From positions 1,240,001 through 1,304,000 of the forward strand of contig JADLSH010000170.1 in NCBI GenBank assembly GCA_016169945.1: a stretch of DNA of 64,000 nt, read 5' to 3'. Each line of letters opens with the position of its first letter. Within the stretch, counting starts at the first letter, position 1. The notes under the pieces are model-generated. The model ran no database searches. It saw only the letters and a list, made by a program, of their open reading frames with translations, and was not told the DNA's origin. Of this stretch, positions 1 to 11,225 are shown piece by piece. The stretch is from Trachythela sp. YZ-2020 (lineage: Eukaryota; Cnidaria; Anthozoa; Malacalcyonacea; Clavulariidae). Both the position numbers and the translations under genes were made by a program.

Positions 1-2290
1 TTCTAAATCAGTTAGAGCAAAAAACTCGAACAAACCATTAACACCTTGGATGACAAGAGGGCTATTAACCTGTGTTAGGAAAAAGAATAAACTCTATAAA
101 AAGTTCATTATTTCACGAAGTCCTGTCAAAGAAAGACAATACAAGAAATACAAAAACAAGCTTACTCATTTGATTAAGATTGCTAAGAAAACATATTATG
201 AGAATAAATTTGAAACTGCAAAAAACGATCACAAAACAACTTGGAAGCTAATAAACGAAGTAATTAATAAACGTAGAACAAAAACCTCACTGCCTTCCTC
301 GTTTATATCAAATAACACCCTTCTCTCTGATCCTAAAGACATTGCTAACAGGTTTTGCAAATATTTTGCTAACATTGGCCCTGATCTTGCAAGTAAGATT
401 CCTGAGACCCCAAACTCTTTTCTTTCTTTCCTAAATTCAAATAGCGAAGAATCTATTTCACTTCATCCAACAAATGTAATTGAGCTTTTAGAAATCTGTA
501 ACTCTTTTAAAACAGCTAAAGCTCCTGGTTATGATAATCTATCCATGTATGTAATCAAAAAATCTATTGACCTAATAGTAAAACCTCTTGTTAATGTTAT
601 AAATCTCTCTTTATCCAAAGGGGTCTTTCCAAGTAAACTAAAGATCGCTAAAATTATACCAATTTTTAAAACTGGAAATCAAAGTTTCTTTACAAACTAT
701 AGACCTATATCAGTCCTGACAAACTTTTCAAAATTATTTGAAAAGTTATGCAAATCAGGTTAACATCATTCATTGAGCAATGTGAAATTTTGTATAGATT
801 TCAGTTTGGTTTTCGCAGTAACCATTCTACTATGCATTCACTTGTTTCTCTAATAAATAACGTTGCCACGGCCATTGATCAGAATCAGATAGCTGCTGGA
901 GTGTTCATTGATCTTTCAAAGGCTTTTGATACCTTAGATCATGAAATATTATTTACTAAATTACAACATTATGGTATAAGAGGCTTTGCACTCCAATGGA
1001 TCAAGAGCTATTTCTGCAATCGTGAACAATTTGTTCAATATAATGAAACCTGTTCCTCCATGGAAAGATTAAAATGTGGAGTTCCGCAAGGTTCTATTTT
1101 AGGCCCATTATTCTTTATTTTATATATCAATGATCTACCGAATGCATTAGAACTGTCAAAATCTTATCTTTTGCTGATGACACTAGTATATATTATTCAA
1201 ATTCCGATATCAAGCAACTTGAATTTGTTTTGAACAGTGAACTTCGAAAGCTGGATATCTGGATGAAGTCAAATAAATTGTCTGTGAACATCAGTAAAAC
1301 AAATTATATCATTTTTCGGCCGAGACAAAAGAAAATTAATTTAAATCTAGTTATCCAATATAACAATCAAATGATCACCCAAAAACAATATATAAAATTT
1401 TTAGGAGTATATATAGACGAACATTTGTCATGGAAGGAACATATTAATTATATTTGCAATAAAATCCAAGTCTGTTGGAATTATTTACCGATCACGATAT
1501 CTACTGTCATCCATAACAAGATTATCCTTGTACTACACTTATTTATCCCTATCTTACTTATTGTAATATTGTATGGTCTTCCACTTATGTAACCAACCTC
1601 AATAGAATTCTCCTTTTACAAAAACGAGCTGTACGTATTCTTACAAATTCCGAATACCGTGCACACTCTGATCCACTTTTTAAACAACTCAAAATATTGG
1701 ATATATTTAAGTTAAATACATTTCACATTGGCAAGTTTATGTTTTTATATCAACATTGCATGTTGCCAACCTGCTTTGATAATCTGTTTACAACAAACAA
1801 TCAAATACATGGTTATAACACCAGATTTGCCGGTAACTATAGATCTCATGCTTGTCGAACTAATATCAAGCAGTTCACAATCTTATACTCAGGACCAAAT
1901 ATTTGGAATTCTTTACCTACAAATATAACTGTGATAAACACAATCTCGTCTTTCAAGATGCAACTTCGTAATTTTCTGCTTAACGAATAAGGAACAGCTA
2001 ACTCTGATATGCTATGACCATGTTTATCGAATATTCAGTAACAATATAAAAAATTATTGGAAAATCTATTTTATATTTTCGTAAATTTTCTCTCTTAACT
2101 TTATTATGTTTCAATTTCATTATATGTGTCTGTAACTTAATTCAATTTCATATTATATATGTCTGTAACCCTAAATTATACTGATTAATTAAATATTTAA
2201 CTTTGAATTTTTGAGATGAGGTGGCCTCTTTACACAAGCTCTAAGCTTCTTGAGGTCTCCTCGCCGACTTTATTTTATTAATATCTTGTA
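1..2290 (+). mobile_element. CR1/jockey-type LINE, 3' part
   Basis: The left edge of the window lies inside a non-LTR retrotransposon. The reverse-transcriptase ORF (next entry) is followed from about 1990 by roughly 300 bp of AT-rich 3' tail holding a GC-richer block near 2218-2268 (the motif GAGGTCTCCTCGCC), the kind of short structured 3' end seen in CR1/L2-type LINEs. The element stops against a T-run near 2299 where the minus-strand hAT remnant begins. The endonuclease and any ORF1 would lie left of the window. Clade assignment beyond CR1/jockey-like is not possible by eye. Confidence 0.8.
2..1990 (+). pseudogene. LINE reverse transcriptase ORF, frameshifted
   Basis: The reading frame is open from base 2, so the listed ATG near 50 is internal. 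It encodes the fingers region with KAPGYDNLS and the NYRPISVL motif, then moves frame three times. Segment 2-763 carries the N-terminal RT; 748 to about 1165 carries FIDLSKAFDTLDHEI and GVPQGSILGPLFF; from about 1166 to 1475 the catalytic FADDT (1170-1184) and the following thumb lie in the next frame; from about 1540 to 1990 a third shift gives the C-terminal tail with LPYLTYCNIVW-like and IWNSLPTNI motifs. The order matches a LINE ORF2 C-terminal two thirds. Three frameshifts make it non-functional. I see no EN domain in the window. Confidence 0.88.
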
Positions 2291-3430
2291 AATAGCTAAT
2301 CTTTCTTTTTTTTTTGGGGCAAATAAACTAAAAAAAAATAAAAAATAAAGGTGATACACATATCATAAAAGTGGGATGTGACCGTTTTGGATCGGCTGAT
2401 GTAAAAAATGCGGATAGTTACAGGATTCATTTTATTTACACCAGTGTCATTAGACCCGCTGATGCCTAGGCTAAAGGGGTGGCTTTTACAGTGATCCACT
2501 AAGTAGGTGTGGCAGTGAGGCCCCATTGCAAGGTTTATCATAGCAGATGTTTTTGTACGTCCTGATGCATAAAGGCTTGCGATTTTGCTATCTGGGAAAA
2601 TTGCTTTAAAAAGTGGACCCATATGATCGGCAGTGGCAAGTGGAAGGTTGTGTTGTACCAGAAAATTGGTAACCATTACCTCGGCTTTCGTCACTTGTTT
2701 CATCTGATGTTGTGAAGAATTGTGAAATATTACCGTTCTTATTAGCTGCAGTAACATTCTTCTTGTGGCTATCACAATTGCAATGTACTTTTATGTCTCT
2801 CAAACCCTGATGACCACACCATATTTTCTTACCACATGGTATGCAAAAACAGCTATGACGATCGTTTGGTACTGCTTTAACTGGATAAATCTTACCCCAT
2901 CTAGGATTGTACTTCGTGTTGTATTTTGCAGCTCCGAAATTTTTGCGAGGATCAATAGACTTGTTTTTGTTTTCCTCAGACGACTCGTCATTATCAGAAT
3001 CTGGAGAATCGCACATATCTCTGACTCGCTTTTCCCTTGACATCGCTTGAAACTGTACTTTGTAAATTTCAATTACGCGGAATTATATTGATTTCCCGCC
3101 AAGCAGACAAGCCGATAGTCATGTTGACCAGCAGATTTAACTCATTCGTCATTGAAATACTTCATGTAATATATGATGAAGTGAATTGTGCCTTGTCGTA
3201 AATTCCTGCATTTAGGCGCTAGTTTTCAGCTGTGCATGCGAGAAGAATGTAAACATTGAAATAAAGGTGACACAAGAAATAATAGCATTTCCACGGGTGT
3301 TTGGAATCACTTGTGGTTTTAGTAGAGATTTTGCCGAAAATCGTGCGATTTTGGGACTTAATCATGAGATCGTGAGAAAGCATAAAAAATTGTGAGTCTC
3401 ACGATTAAATTGTGAGACTTGGCAGGTCTG
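2290..3430 (-). mobile_element. hAT-like DNA transposon, transposase-proximal end
   Basis: A minus-strand hAT transposase N-terminus sits about 390 bp inside a terminus ending GGCAGGTCTG at 3430. Read from that end the sequence starts CAGACCTGCCAAGTCTCAC, a hAT-style end (CA start, followed by repeated TCACGATT-like subterminal motifs at 3355-3420). The opposite end is missing; the element is cut near 2290 where the LINE tail begins, so no 8-bp target duplication can be tested. The terminus call rests on general resemblance to hAT ends. Confidence 0.6.
2296..3043 (-). pseudogene. hAT-family transposase N-terminus, frameshifted
   Basis: Two overlapping minus-strand frames (3043-2606 and 2775-2296) read as one protein after a single frameshift near 2690. 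The first gives an acidic/serine N-terminus, a basic linker, then a zinc-binding BED-like segment (CFCIPCGKKIWC followed by H-x-C-N-C-D-S-H at about residues 66-95). The second gives the conserved helix KAEVMVTNFLVQHNLP and the segment FPDSKIASLYASGRTKTSAM, typical of hAT-type transposase relatives common in invertebrates. The catalytic hAT region would follow but the ORF dies at 2296. Family assignment is by recognition of these segments. Confidence 0.7.
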
Positions 3431-3799
3431 CTATGGGGTCAAATAGTGATACTGAGGGCGGAGGCATTCAGTAGCCAATTCCTAACAAATGCTTGGGGGG
3501 ATCGCAACATATTATCCGTGGAATTGATCGAGGTATAACATTGTCTTTAATTTAATATTATTACATATTATTTAATATGTCTTTAACTCTTTCTGGTCGG
3601 TCGCTCACAGACTTTCGCACATGACTTTATTCTAAAGTAAATATCTCCGGAAGCATTTACTCTCTTGTAATGGGACATGCATCATTCGATAGCTAATGAC
3701 TTCTGCTTTACACGATAGGTGCTGTGGCCAGACTGAAATTATATATGCAAAATAATTAACATAAATTAGCACACATCTAAAATGTAGCAATTATTCTAA
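3431..3799. other. AT-rich spacer, nothing recognised
   Basis: No coding pattern, repeat structure or RNA gene was recognised. It holds AT-rich simple sequence around 3540-3590 (repeated TTTAATAT words). Confidence 0.5.
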
Positions 3800-3813
3800 C
3801 AATAAAACCTCAA

Positions 3814-4495
3814 TTGCGCACTATTGAAGCACTATTCAATAAGTTTGAAGCTTATTGTAATCCCAAGCAGAATGTTACGGTGCTACGATACAAGTTTAAT
3901 ATGAGAAGCCAACGAAGTGATGAAAATATAGACCAATATGTAGCAGAACTTAAGCGGCTGGCAAACGACTGTTCGTATGGAGAACTTTTCGAAGAAATGA
4001 TTCGAGATCGAATTGTGTGCGGCACAAACAACCCACAAATTAAAGAAAAACTATTACAAGCCGAATTGCTCGACTTGCAGAAAGCGATGAGTATTGCCAG
4101 GGGAATTGAAATATCTACACACCAATTGAAAGACCTCGCCGACGAAAGCGACAAAACTGTACATGCAATGGCGAAGAGTAGACAAAAATGGCAGAAGCCA
4201 CGCAAAGCACAATGCGGGAAAAGATGGCAGAAACCCAGCGAACCACAAGGCGAACAAAAGTGGCGACAAGATATGGGGCATGCATCGAAGTGCAGCAGCT
4301 GTGGTGGTCATAAACATGTGGGTAAGCAGGCGTGTCCAGCAAAAGGGTAAAACTTGCTTCAATTGCAATAAATTAAATCATTATTCACATATGTGTAGAA
4401 GTAAGACGGTGCATGAAATTGAAGTTCCTAATGATTCAGACAACGATTTCTTTATCGGCGTGATTGACGATAATAATAGTGGTGTAAAAGATTAA
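3814..4495 (+). pseudogene. Ty3/gypsy gag with zinc knuckle, frameshifted
   Basis: The capsid-like segment (residues ~5-105 of the first frame) contains RYKFNMRSQRSDENIDQYV and LKRLANDCSYG, matching Ty3/gypsy Gag. A Lys/Gln-rich basic linker and a CSSCGGHKHVGKQACP segment follow up to the stop at 4350. The classical CCHC knuckle, CFNCNKLNHYSHMC, is read in the next frame (4163-4495 frame) just after the shift near 4345. The 5' start is truncated: family members begin well upstream of the first Met seen here. Confidence 0.8.
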
Positions 4496-4507
4496 ATATC
4501 TGTCAAC

Positions 4508-4795
4508 TTGTTAGTCGAGGACAGTGATTTGATTAAAGTTAAATTTGACACAGGGGCACAAATTAACGTAATGCCTGCAAAAATTTTTAACTCTATAAAA
4601 TCAAAATCGAACGTTTTGCAACCAACTAAAGTAAGATTAAACGCGTATGGGGGATCAAGAATACCAGTTCTAGGTCGATGTCAACTGGATTGCAAATACA
4701 AGGATAAAGTCTGTAATCTTGAATTCTATGTGGTAAATGCCAGTGTTCTGACTGCTTTAAGGCTTGAAAGCATGCCAAGATTTATCATTAATTAA
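4508..4795 (+). pseudogene. Ty3/gypsy aspartic protease
   Basis: A retropepsin-type domain with the active-site motif FDTGAQINVMP (residues ~15-25), a flap-like region containing AYGGSRIPVLG, and a C-terminal hydrophobic segment. The order after gag and before RT is the Ty3/gypsy order. The gag frame ends at 4495 only 13 bp upstream. The ALGLESMxxLGL-type end expected of this family is degraded to LRLESMPRF, after which a frame change leads into the RT. Confidence 0.8.
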
Positions 4796-5590
4796 AGTTG
4801 TAATGATGGTGACAAAATCCGAAGAATCTAGCAAGTCTGCTGAGTTACTAGAAGAATTTAGCGATGTTTTCAAGGGTCAAGGGTGTTTGTCTAGTGAATA
4901 TAGCATTCAATTAAATCCCGAAGTTAAACCCGTTGTGCATGCTGCTAGAAAAGTACCCGTCAGTTTAAGAGAGAAAGTGAAAAACGAACTAGATCGAATG
5001 GAGAAATTGAACATAATACGAAAAGTTGATGAACCTACCGAGTGGGTAAACTCCATGGTAGTAGTTCCCAAAGCAAATGGGGAAGTTCGAATTTGCCTAG
5101 ATCCCAGGGATTTGAACTTTGCAATAAAACGGGAACATCAAATGCCAACATTAGATGAACTAGCCAATTAGCTGGGGCAAAATATTTCACTGTTTTAGAT
5201 GCAACTTCCGGTTATTGGGTCGTTCCACTTTCCGAAGAGTCATCTCTGTTGACAACCTTCCAAATGCCGTTTGGAAGATTCTGCTACTTTTGAATGCTAT
5301 TTGTTCCGCACAGGAAGTGTTCCAAAAGAGAATGGATCGCATATTTGGCGAGTTGCCCGGTGTTCATGTAATCGTTGATGACATATTGGTGACTGGATCA
5401 ACGATAGAGGAGCATGATGAGAAGCTACGTTTAACACTGGCAACTGCGTTACAGAATGGGGTAAAGTTCAATCCTAAGAAGCTTCAAAAGTGTTCAGAAG
5501 AAGTGAAATTCTTTGGTGAGCTCATCACGAAGAATGGGCTGAAACCTGACCCCTCCAAAGTGGCAGCAGTAAGAAATATGACGTCACCAT
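4764..5590 (+). pseudogene. Ty3/gypsy reverse transcriptase, N-terminal two thirds
   Basis: The first frame (4764-5171) has the gypsy RT entry segment with PVSLREKVKNELDRM, the WVNSMVVVPK motif and RICLDPRDLN; a stop at 5169-5171 and frame changes follow. The second frame (5215-5590) shows QEVFQKRMDRIFG and the catalytic VIVDDILVTG, then FFGELITKNGLKPDPSKV. The segment around the TVLDATSGYW motif (about 5185-5220) lies in a different frame. At 5591 the coding sequence is interrupted by the MULE; residues after that point in the apparent ORF are transposon end sequence. Confidence 0.85.
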
Positions 5591-5664
5591 GGTTAGCACT
5601 AAAAGCCGGAACGTGGAACGCCGGAACAGAAAACCCGGAACGCCGGAACAAAAAACCCGGAACG
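5591..5664 (+). repeat. MULE left terminal inverted repeat
   Basis: After the unique first 16 bp the repeat consists of a ~22-bp unit (GGAACGCCGGAACAGAAAAC and close variants) present about twice. It pairs with 11131-11225 on the opposite strand. CpG-containing units here are GCCGG, while the right end has GCTGG/GCCAG versions, suggesting C-to-T decay. Confidence 0.85.
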
Positions 5665-6439
5665 CATTTGCTCTTTACAAAAATGAAGGAAACTTCAGTC
5701 GTTCAATCGATATAGACAGCAGTGAAAAATTACGACAATTTTTTTTTATTTATTTAATATGAACATTTTCCTTTAAAAGTTAATTATTTGCAAAAAAATC
5801 AGTGTCACAATGCACACTGTAAATGAAACAAGTTAATCAAATAGAATTACAACATAGTTTATCTTTAACGAAAAGGTTACAAGAACAAAAACTCAACGAG
5901 ATAAATACTCTACCACTGTTTGAATACAAAGTAATTCAAAAAAGAGAAGCACAACGTTGTTTCAATGTTCGTGCATTAGGCTTGGCTACCAGTGGAAAGT
6001 TTATGGTAAACTTGGCGAACAGTATCTAACCATACATGCAGTCAAATAGAATAGACAAGAAATCGGGGACTAATAAGTAGTTCCCGAATTACTTTCAAGT
6101 ATCCCAAGCCAATAAAGGCTATGTACGAATTTATGTGGTCATTTTTAACATAAAATTATCTCCTTTTCCCCAAAGCAATGTTGGCCATGAGAAATACATG
6201 GCCAGGGTGGTATATTCACAAAAATGGGATTGCACGCAGCGACTTTCACCTTAACATAAACATGAACATGAAATAGTACATAATTATTTGAGTAAGGCAG
6301 CTAAACAAGGATAGCTAGACGTAAGTCATACCAGCATGTAGGGGTTACATGCTGTTTTCTTAAAAGGGCATAAAGAGCAACAATCTGCTGCGGAAACCTA
6401 TGTACCGTTACGTTTGAGGAATAGGTTTTTACGTAACAA

Positions 6440-7371
6440 TTAAGCCAAATTCACGTTGTAAGTATTCTTTGTGAATGTTTGACAATAAGCAACGAATGTC
6501 AGATGGCACCAACAAACTTTGCCCAACGAATGATGGTTCGACTGCCTGGATACAAGATAATCTCGCATGGTAATGACTTGCGCTCTCTTTGCCACTTTTC
6601 TGGAGTTGTTTCTCCACTGATGTGTCTCCATTCTTGCCACTGTTATATTATGAGGTGCTTGTGGGATCTCTCCAGTTGATAACCTTAGTGATGACTTGCA
6701 GCCTTGGCACTTTCTGATTTGGCCGGTAATGAATTTTGCAAAATTCACTTGTAACTATATAAAACAATCAAATGAAATAAATATTAACACAGTCTGTTAT
6801 TTAAAAAGTGAAAGACATTTACAGGTCAAATACAATGTTCTCTTCTTGCAGAGAGTTGTGCTATTGCGTATCGGCGTTCTGTATGTTCTGTTACCGGGGG
6901 CATCTTCGTTCGTTTAGCAGGTCCAACTCCGCCTTTCTTCTGAGGAAATTTGGGCATGTCTGTCTTGGCACATTTCGTATAGTTCTTCTTTCGTGACTTG
7001 CTGTTGCTGAGGAACTTAAGGTACATCTGTAACTGGCCAGTAGAGTGTGCTGTCACAATGCAATGGGAGCATATCTTATGTGCCAAAAAGCTTGGGCACG
7101 TTGAATCGCAGACAAACTGCCCTTTTCCTCTTCCTGGGGCCACAAAATGGGAACGATTAGAGTGGTGGCTCTTGATCATCCTGGCATCCTTGTTACCTGG
7201 TGCCAAGGAAATATGATCGGGGCTTGAAATATATTTGCATGACTTCTCATACATTCCTTTCAAGGTGGCATCATGAACTGCAGAATCAGGAACCGCTGCC
7301 CTTAGATCCTGGTTAAGGAATAAGAAAAGGTATAAATATATGGAACGGAATGGAGTTGGGTGACTTTCCAT
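6440..7371 (-). pseudogene. MULE transposase C-terminus with SWIM-like zinc finger
   Basis: The minus-strand frame 7371-6826 holds a Cys/His segment VCDSTCPSFLAHKICSH (residues ~87-103) of the SWIM-like form seen after the DDE core in MULE transposases (C-x3-C-P then C-S-H). It is followed by a Lys-rich, Pro-rich tail. A separate frame, 6748-6440, carries a short Cys pair (RKCQGCKSSLR) and a region ending in HVNLA-like residues, the usual MULE tail. The two are separated by a non-coding gap that may be an intron (acceptor-like sequence near 6730-6800). The catalytic part lies upstream at 8073-9446. Confidence 0.75.
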
Positions 7372-7451
7372 ATTACTTTCCCGAAGTTACATCAGAAGGA
7401 TTAAGGGTTACGGTTAGTGTTAGGATTGTGGTTAGAATTAGGTTAGGATTA

Positions 7452-7681
7452 AGCCGGTTACAGACGAGCAAGTTTTCTATGACAAGTTTTCATATGCAGA
7501 CGAGCAAAATTTGTACTTTGCCAATTTTTCTGACAAGCACACTTGTTCAAAAGCTAGCATGTTAGCTTTTGAACAAGTGTACTTGTCATAGAAAACTTGG
7601 CAAAGTTGTGTATACAGACGAGCAAATAAAACTTGCCATCCGAAAACTTATCATAGAAAACTTGCTTGTCTGTAACCGGCT
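7452..7681. mobile_element. PIF/Harbinger-type MITE (230 bp)
   Basis: Ends are inverted repeats beginning AGCCGGTTACAGACGAGCAA, and the element is flanked by TTA on both sides (7449-7451 and 7682-7684), the 3-bp duplication of PIF/Harbinger elements. The interior is itself nearly palindromic (AAAGCTAGCATGTTAGCTTT centre near 7550-7570), so the whole element could fold into one long hairpin. It lies between MULE coding segments, within degenerate GGTTAG-like simple sequence (7400-7450 and 7682-7715). Confidence 0.85.
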
Positions 7682-8072
7682 TTAGGGTTCGAATTAGAGT
7701 TAGGATTAAGATTAAGTTTGTATTTAAATTCAGTTCGTTAATATGGAAATTGAGCCATGGAGTTTTATTAAGCTAAAAATACAGTTAGCTTGGCACACAT
7801 TGTCGTTTATCGTTGTATAAATGCACTTGTGCTTCGCTTTCACCACAATAATATGGCTCTATATTTTAAATATTAGAATATATTATTGCAGCTAGCATAA
7901 AATGACCTTAGCGAGAACATAAACATAAATTTTACACTGTAAATTTCTTAAACATTTGTACCGGCCTATTTATATATAACATAGTAGCTAACGGAAAGAC
8001 CGATACTTGGACGTTGTAAGTTAGATGCTGCCATTGCAAGAAGATTGAGGCCATCAACTTCTGGACTTTTGC

Positions 8073-9446
8073 TCATTGAAGTCTCCGTAGTTTCAGTAGT
8101 GCTCGAGATATACGAGAAACATCGGTAACGAGAACCATTTCAACATAGCTTGATCGATCTGATTCACTCAGGCTTATCCAGGTTTCATTATCAATCTCCA
8201 AATCCTTAATTTTTGGAAGAATCATGTATAGACCCAAACCCACAATTGCTCTCTCTCTATATCTCTCTGTTGACGTACAACAATGGATTTGGCTTTTCGC
8301 AAAAGGCGGGCATGCTTTGAGGCTTGTGATCAGTTTCATCACTGAGGAGACGATTCATGCTTTCGACTGCATTTGTGTAAAACGGTTTAGGGATCTGACT
8401 CCCAAGACCCGCAGAGATTCTTACTGGCTTTAGCATGTTCTCCTTTATTCTCTGAGCTTGGTATTTAACAAACCAAAGTTTGGTTGTCCTGACCTGTATA
8501 CAGCGACAGTCGAGATTGCCAGATAGACTTCAGTTGGGAAATCTTTCTCTCGAACACTCATCATCCGAGTCAACAAGACCATGCTCAAAAACATTTCCAG
8601 TTTGCTCACCAAAGATGTCATCGAGAACCATGCTTATCACTGGCTTAGGGACTTTCATAGAGGTTTGCTTATCTTTGATGTTACGACGGACATGATTGAA
8701 GCACAGAAGATGTATAAGTGACGGGCAGTGCTGCTTGAACGCTTTCACTAATTCAGATTCTCCATCTGTGCCTAACACCCGAAGATTCTTGATGTCAGGT
8801 CGCTTGTCTATCATAGCATCAACCAAAACATTAAATGATGACTTTGACTTTCGGTAATGTACAAGCAACAGGCCTATCATAGAGGGATGTTCACCAGCTC
8901 TACGGTTAACGACAAGAAGGTTCTTGTACTGGCTGGTTGTGACTCAAAATTGTCCCAAATCAAAGGTGGGATCTACTTGCAGTGCTGACCAATAGTCATT
9001 ATTGCAGCAGAATTATATCATTCAGTTGTTTGTCCAGGAACAATACAGCAGCATGTTTTGGGGCGGCAACAACTTTCCTCACGTACGATCTGCACGTTCA
9101 TCCTCCTTACATTTCAAGATAACTGCAAGAAGTGGATCACCATTTGAAGAAGATGCGCTTGACACACGGACACGGACGTTCTCCACTTGTTTTCTGTCTC
9201 GGGGAAGAGCTCCAATACTTTTGCAGGAACGAATGCCGCCATTCTTCTCAGTTGGCTGATCAAACAGTACTCGTGGTTTTGACAAACTTGCGCTAGATTT
9301 TATGTCTTCCATTGTGCTCTCCTGTGTCCTCTTGTATGCCTTAGAGATCTTAGCATTTCCATGAGAAGTAATGACGAAACTATGCTCCTTCTCATCAAAC
9401 TGATGCTCTAGCAGAGTATAGTCTGATTGTTTTCCAGAATCAGAAT
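8073..9446 (-). pseudogene. MULE transposase catalytic core (DDE), decayed
   Basis: Read on the minus strand from a splice-acceptor-like CACAG at 9447-9451. The exon encodes an acidic N-part, then conserved MULE blocks in order: VDPTFDLG with the first catalytic Asp at 8971-8973, the LGTDGESELVKAF block with the second Asp at 8764-8766 followed by LLCFNHVRRNIKD, and FYTNAVESMNRLL with the catalytic Glu near 8361. All three acidic residues survive, but the frame changes several times (TGA near 9080, stop near 8945, shifts near 8530 and 8342), so no intact protein is possible. Segment names are by family knowledge. Confidence 0.8.
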
Positions 9447-9569
9447 CTGTGAATAAATATAATACTTGTTGAAATTATTCAAACGGCCAAAATATACTGC
9501 TGACATCATACAGATCTCGACAGTGTTTAACATACAGTTGTGTTCAAGGTAAATCAATAAGCTTTGCCC

Positions 9570-9760
9570 CTGTTATTTCTCCCTTCCAGTAAGCCTCTCA
9601 ACCTCCAATATGCCCCTCCCTCTCCTATAAGTCCCTCTCCTATAAGTCCCTCTCTCTCCAATAAGCCCCTCCCTCTCCAATAAGCTCCCCCCTCCAATAA
9701 ACCCCTCCCCTCCAATAAGCCATTCCCCCTCCAATAAGCCATTCCCCCTCCAATAAGCCC
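9570..9760. repeat. Degenerate C-rich minisatellite (CCTCCAATAAGCC)
   Basis: About ten imperfect copies of a 15-20 bp unit with core CCCTCCAATAAGCC, with TATAAG variants on the left half. It sits in an intron-like gap of the MULE gene. The minus-strand ORF across it (Gly/Leu-rich repeats) is a by-product of the repeat. Confidence 0.85.
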
Positions 9761-10054
9761 CAATAATTATTACACATTAATATAGGTATTTATTGAAATT
9801 TAGGTCTCTAACCACCCCTGCTCTGTTGTTGGTAGCTAATGTGAAAAATCTAAGCTTTCAAATTAATAAACCACCCTTTGCAATGCTCAGCACCTCAGAT
9901 TACAAATAATTGTGTAATATCTATTTATTGAACAGATATATTTTACCATTTTGTCTCTGAACTTGATTTGAGAAGTTGAAGAGGTACCTGTCAAAAGTGA
10001 TACACACTCCATTTATATATGAAATGACAGAAAATACAACAAATACAATAATCT

Positions 10055-10325
10055 ATCTATAAGGGGGGGGGCTTATTTTTTTCAGGCAGCATTGGAGGGG
10101 GCCAGGGGGGAGACTATTGTAAAGGGTGCTTATCTATTTTTCTGTAAAATGATAATTTTGTTCAAGCACAGTACCATATGTAAAGACAATGTGAAAAGCT
10201 CTTATCAAACCACTTGTGTTTTTGTGTAAATGGGGCTATTAGAGGCGGCTTAATAAATCATCTAAAAGGGGGCTTATTAGAGGAGTCCCGAGGCTTATTT
10301 GACAGGTGAGTTTATTAGAGAGATA
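10055..10325. repeat. G-rich counterpart of the minisatellite, dispersed
   Basis: Scattered GGGGCTTATT and GGCTTATTAGAG words occur on the plus strand at 10062-10075, 10272-10282 and 10292-10300; this is the complement of the unit at 9570-9760. Together with 9570-9760 this forms a loose inverted arrangement inside the MULE. Similar words recur near 36240-36300. Confidence 0.5.
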
Positions 10326-10792
10326 CCCCAGATAGAAAGATTCCTAGAGTTGAATAACTTATATTTATATATTTCCTTCCAGAAAGAGAGAAATGCAGTC
10401 ATATATTTTCAGAATTCAAAACAAATTTTGGCAAAATTCTCCATGTCTTAGACATTCAAGGTTTTACATATGAATACAGATTACAGTTCTATAAGTGTTC
10501 AAAACTATAAACATAGTCATAGAATCGCCAGTGGTTATCTTTCAGGAGAAATTGTAAGGTCTATCACTACACATTTTGGCCTTTTAGGCTTAGGGGGAGA
10601 AAGGCTATGGACGTGTTCTTGTAAAAAATGATCGCTTACATCACCCAACGATAAGAATTGTCTATCACAGACAGTGCATACAAATTTCCTAAAAGATTGC
10701 GAATGAAAGAAACTATAATTAATCTATTGAACATTGTAAGGCACCTGCAATTTTCTTAAAGCTTTTACTGAAGTTCTTAAAAGAAAAAAAAC

Positions 10793-10898
10793 CTTTTCGA
10801 TTGCTCGCTGTCACTGTCAAAATATATGTCACAAAAATTGTCGCTATCTTGACTTGTAGCTGAACTTGAAGCTCGACTTGAAGAGTCATCTAAAACGC
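10793..10898 (-). pseudogene. Probable upstream exon of the MULE gene
   Basis: On the minus strand an AG acceptor (complement of 10899-10900) and a GT donor (complement of 10791-10792) bracket 106 bp that translate without stops into a Ser/Asp-rich peptide (DDSSSRASSSATSQDSD). It lies upstream of the catalytic exon and 130 bp from the right end unit of ORF-like sequence. Assignment to the MULE gene is by position only. Confidence 0.5.
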
Positions 10899-11130
10899 CT
10901 ATATAAATAGTAAACCGTCCATAATACATGCAATTTCATTCTAACATGTAATTATGTGAATATCTACTGAACCATGACTGAAAACAACAACAAAAACTCA
11001 CCCATATACGTTTTCCTCCCAATCATCGGTCATGCTTATGCGATGTTTTCGCGCCAAAAATATTCTTGCGGGAAATGCTTCCACTTTTTTTCAGCAGAAT
11101 TTTGGTGGGTTTTCTTTCCAGTTTTCTATC

Positions 11131-11225
11131 GTTCCGGGTTTTCTGTTCCAGCGTTCCGGGTTTTCTGTTCCAGCATTCAGGGTTTTCTGTTCCAGCGTTC
11201 CACGTTCCAGCTTTTAGTGCTAACC
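11131..11225 (-). repeat. MULE right terminal inverted repeat
   Basis: Complement of the left repeat with one additional ~22-bp unit (three units against two), showing that the internal tandem copy number differs between ends. The minus-strand transposase would be transcribed away from this end. Confidence 0.85.

Larger units (their letters stand above)
5591..11225 (-). mobile_element. Mutator-like element (MULE), 5.6 kb, nested in gypsy
   Basis: The two ends are inverted repeats: the left starts GGTTAGCACTAAAAGC at 5591 and the right ends with its complement at 11225. The flanks are CGTCACCAT (5582-5590) and CGTCACCAC (11226-11234), a 9-bp target duplication with one mismatch; 9-bp duplications are the MULE hallmark. 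Inside, on the minus strand, are recognisable MULE transposase catalytic and SWIM-like segments, all disabled by stops and frameshifts. The host site is the RT gene of the Ty3/gypsy relic, so the MULE arrived after the retrotransposon. Confidence 0.88.

Noticed and set aside
7400..7450. Telomere-like GGTTAG repeats (also near 33870 and 61147)
   Set aside because: They are short, degenerate and internal to transposon-rich DNA; not a telomere or a convincing interstitial telomere array.
9554..9763. Minus-strand Gly/Leu-rich ORF
   Set aside because: It is a direct read-out of the C-rich minisatellite and has no other coding evidence.
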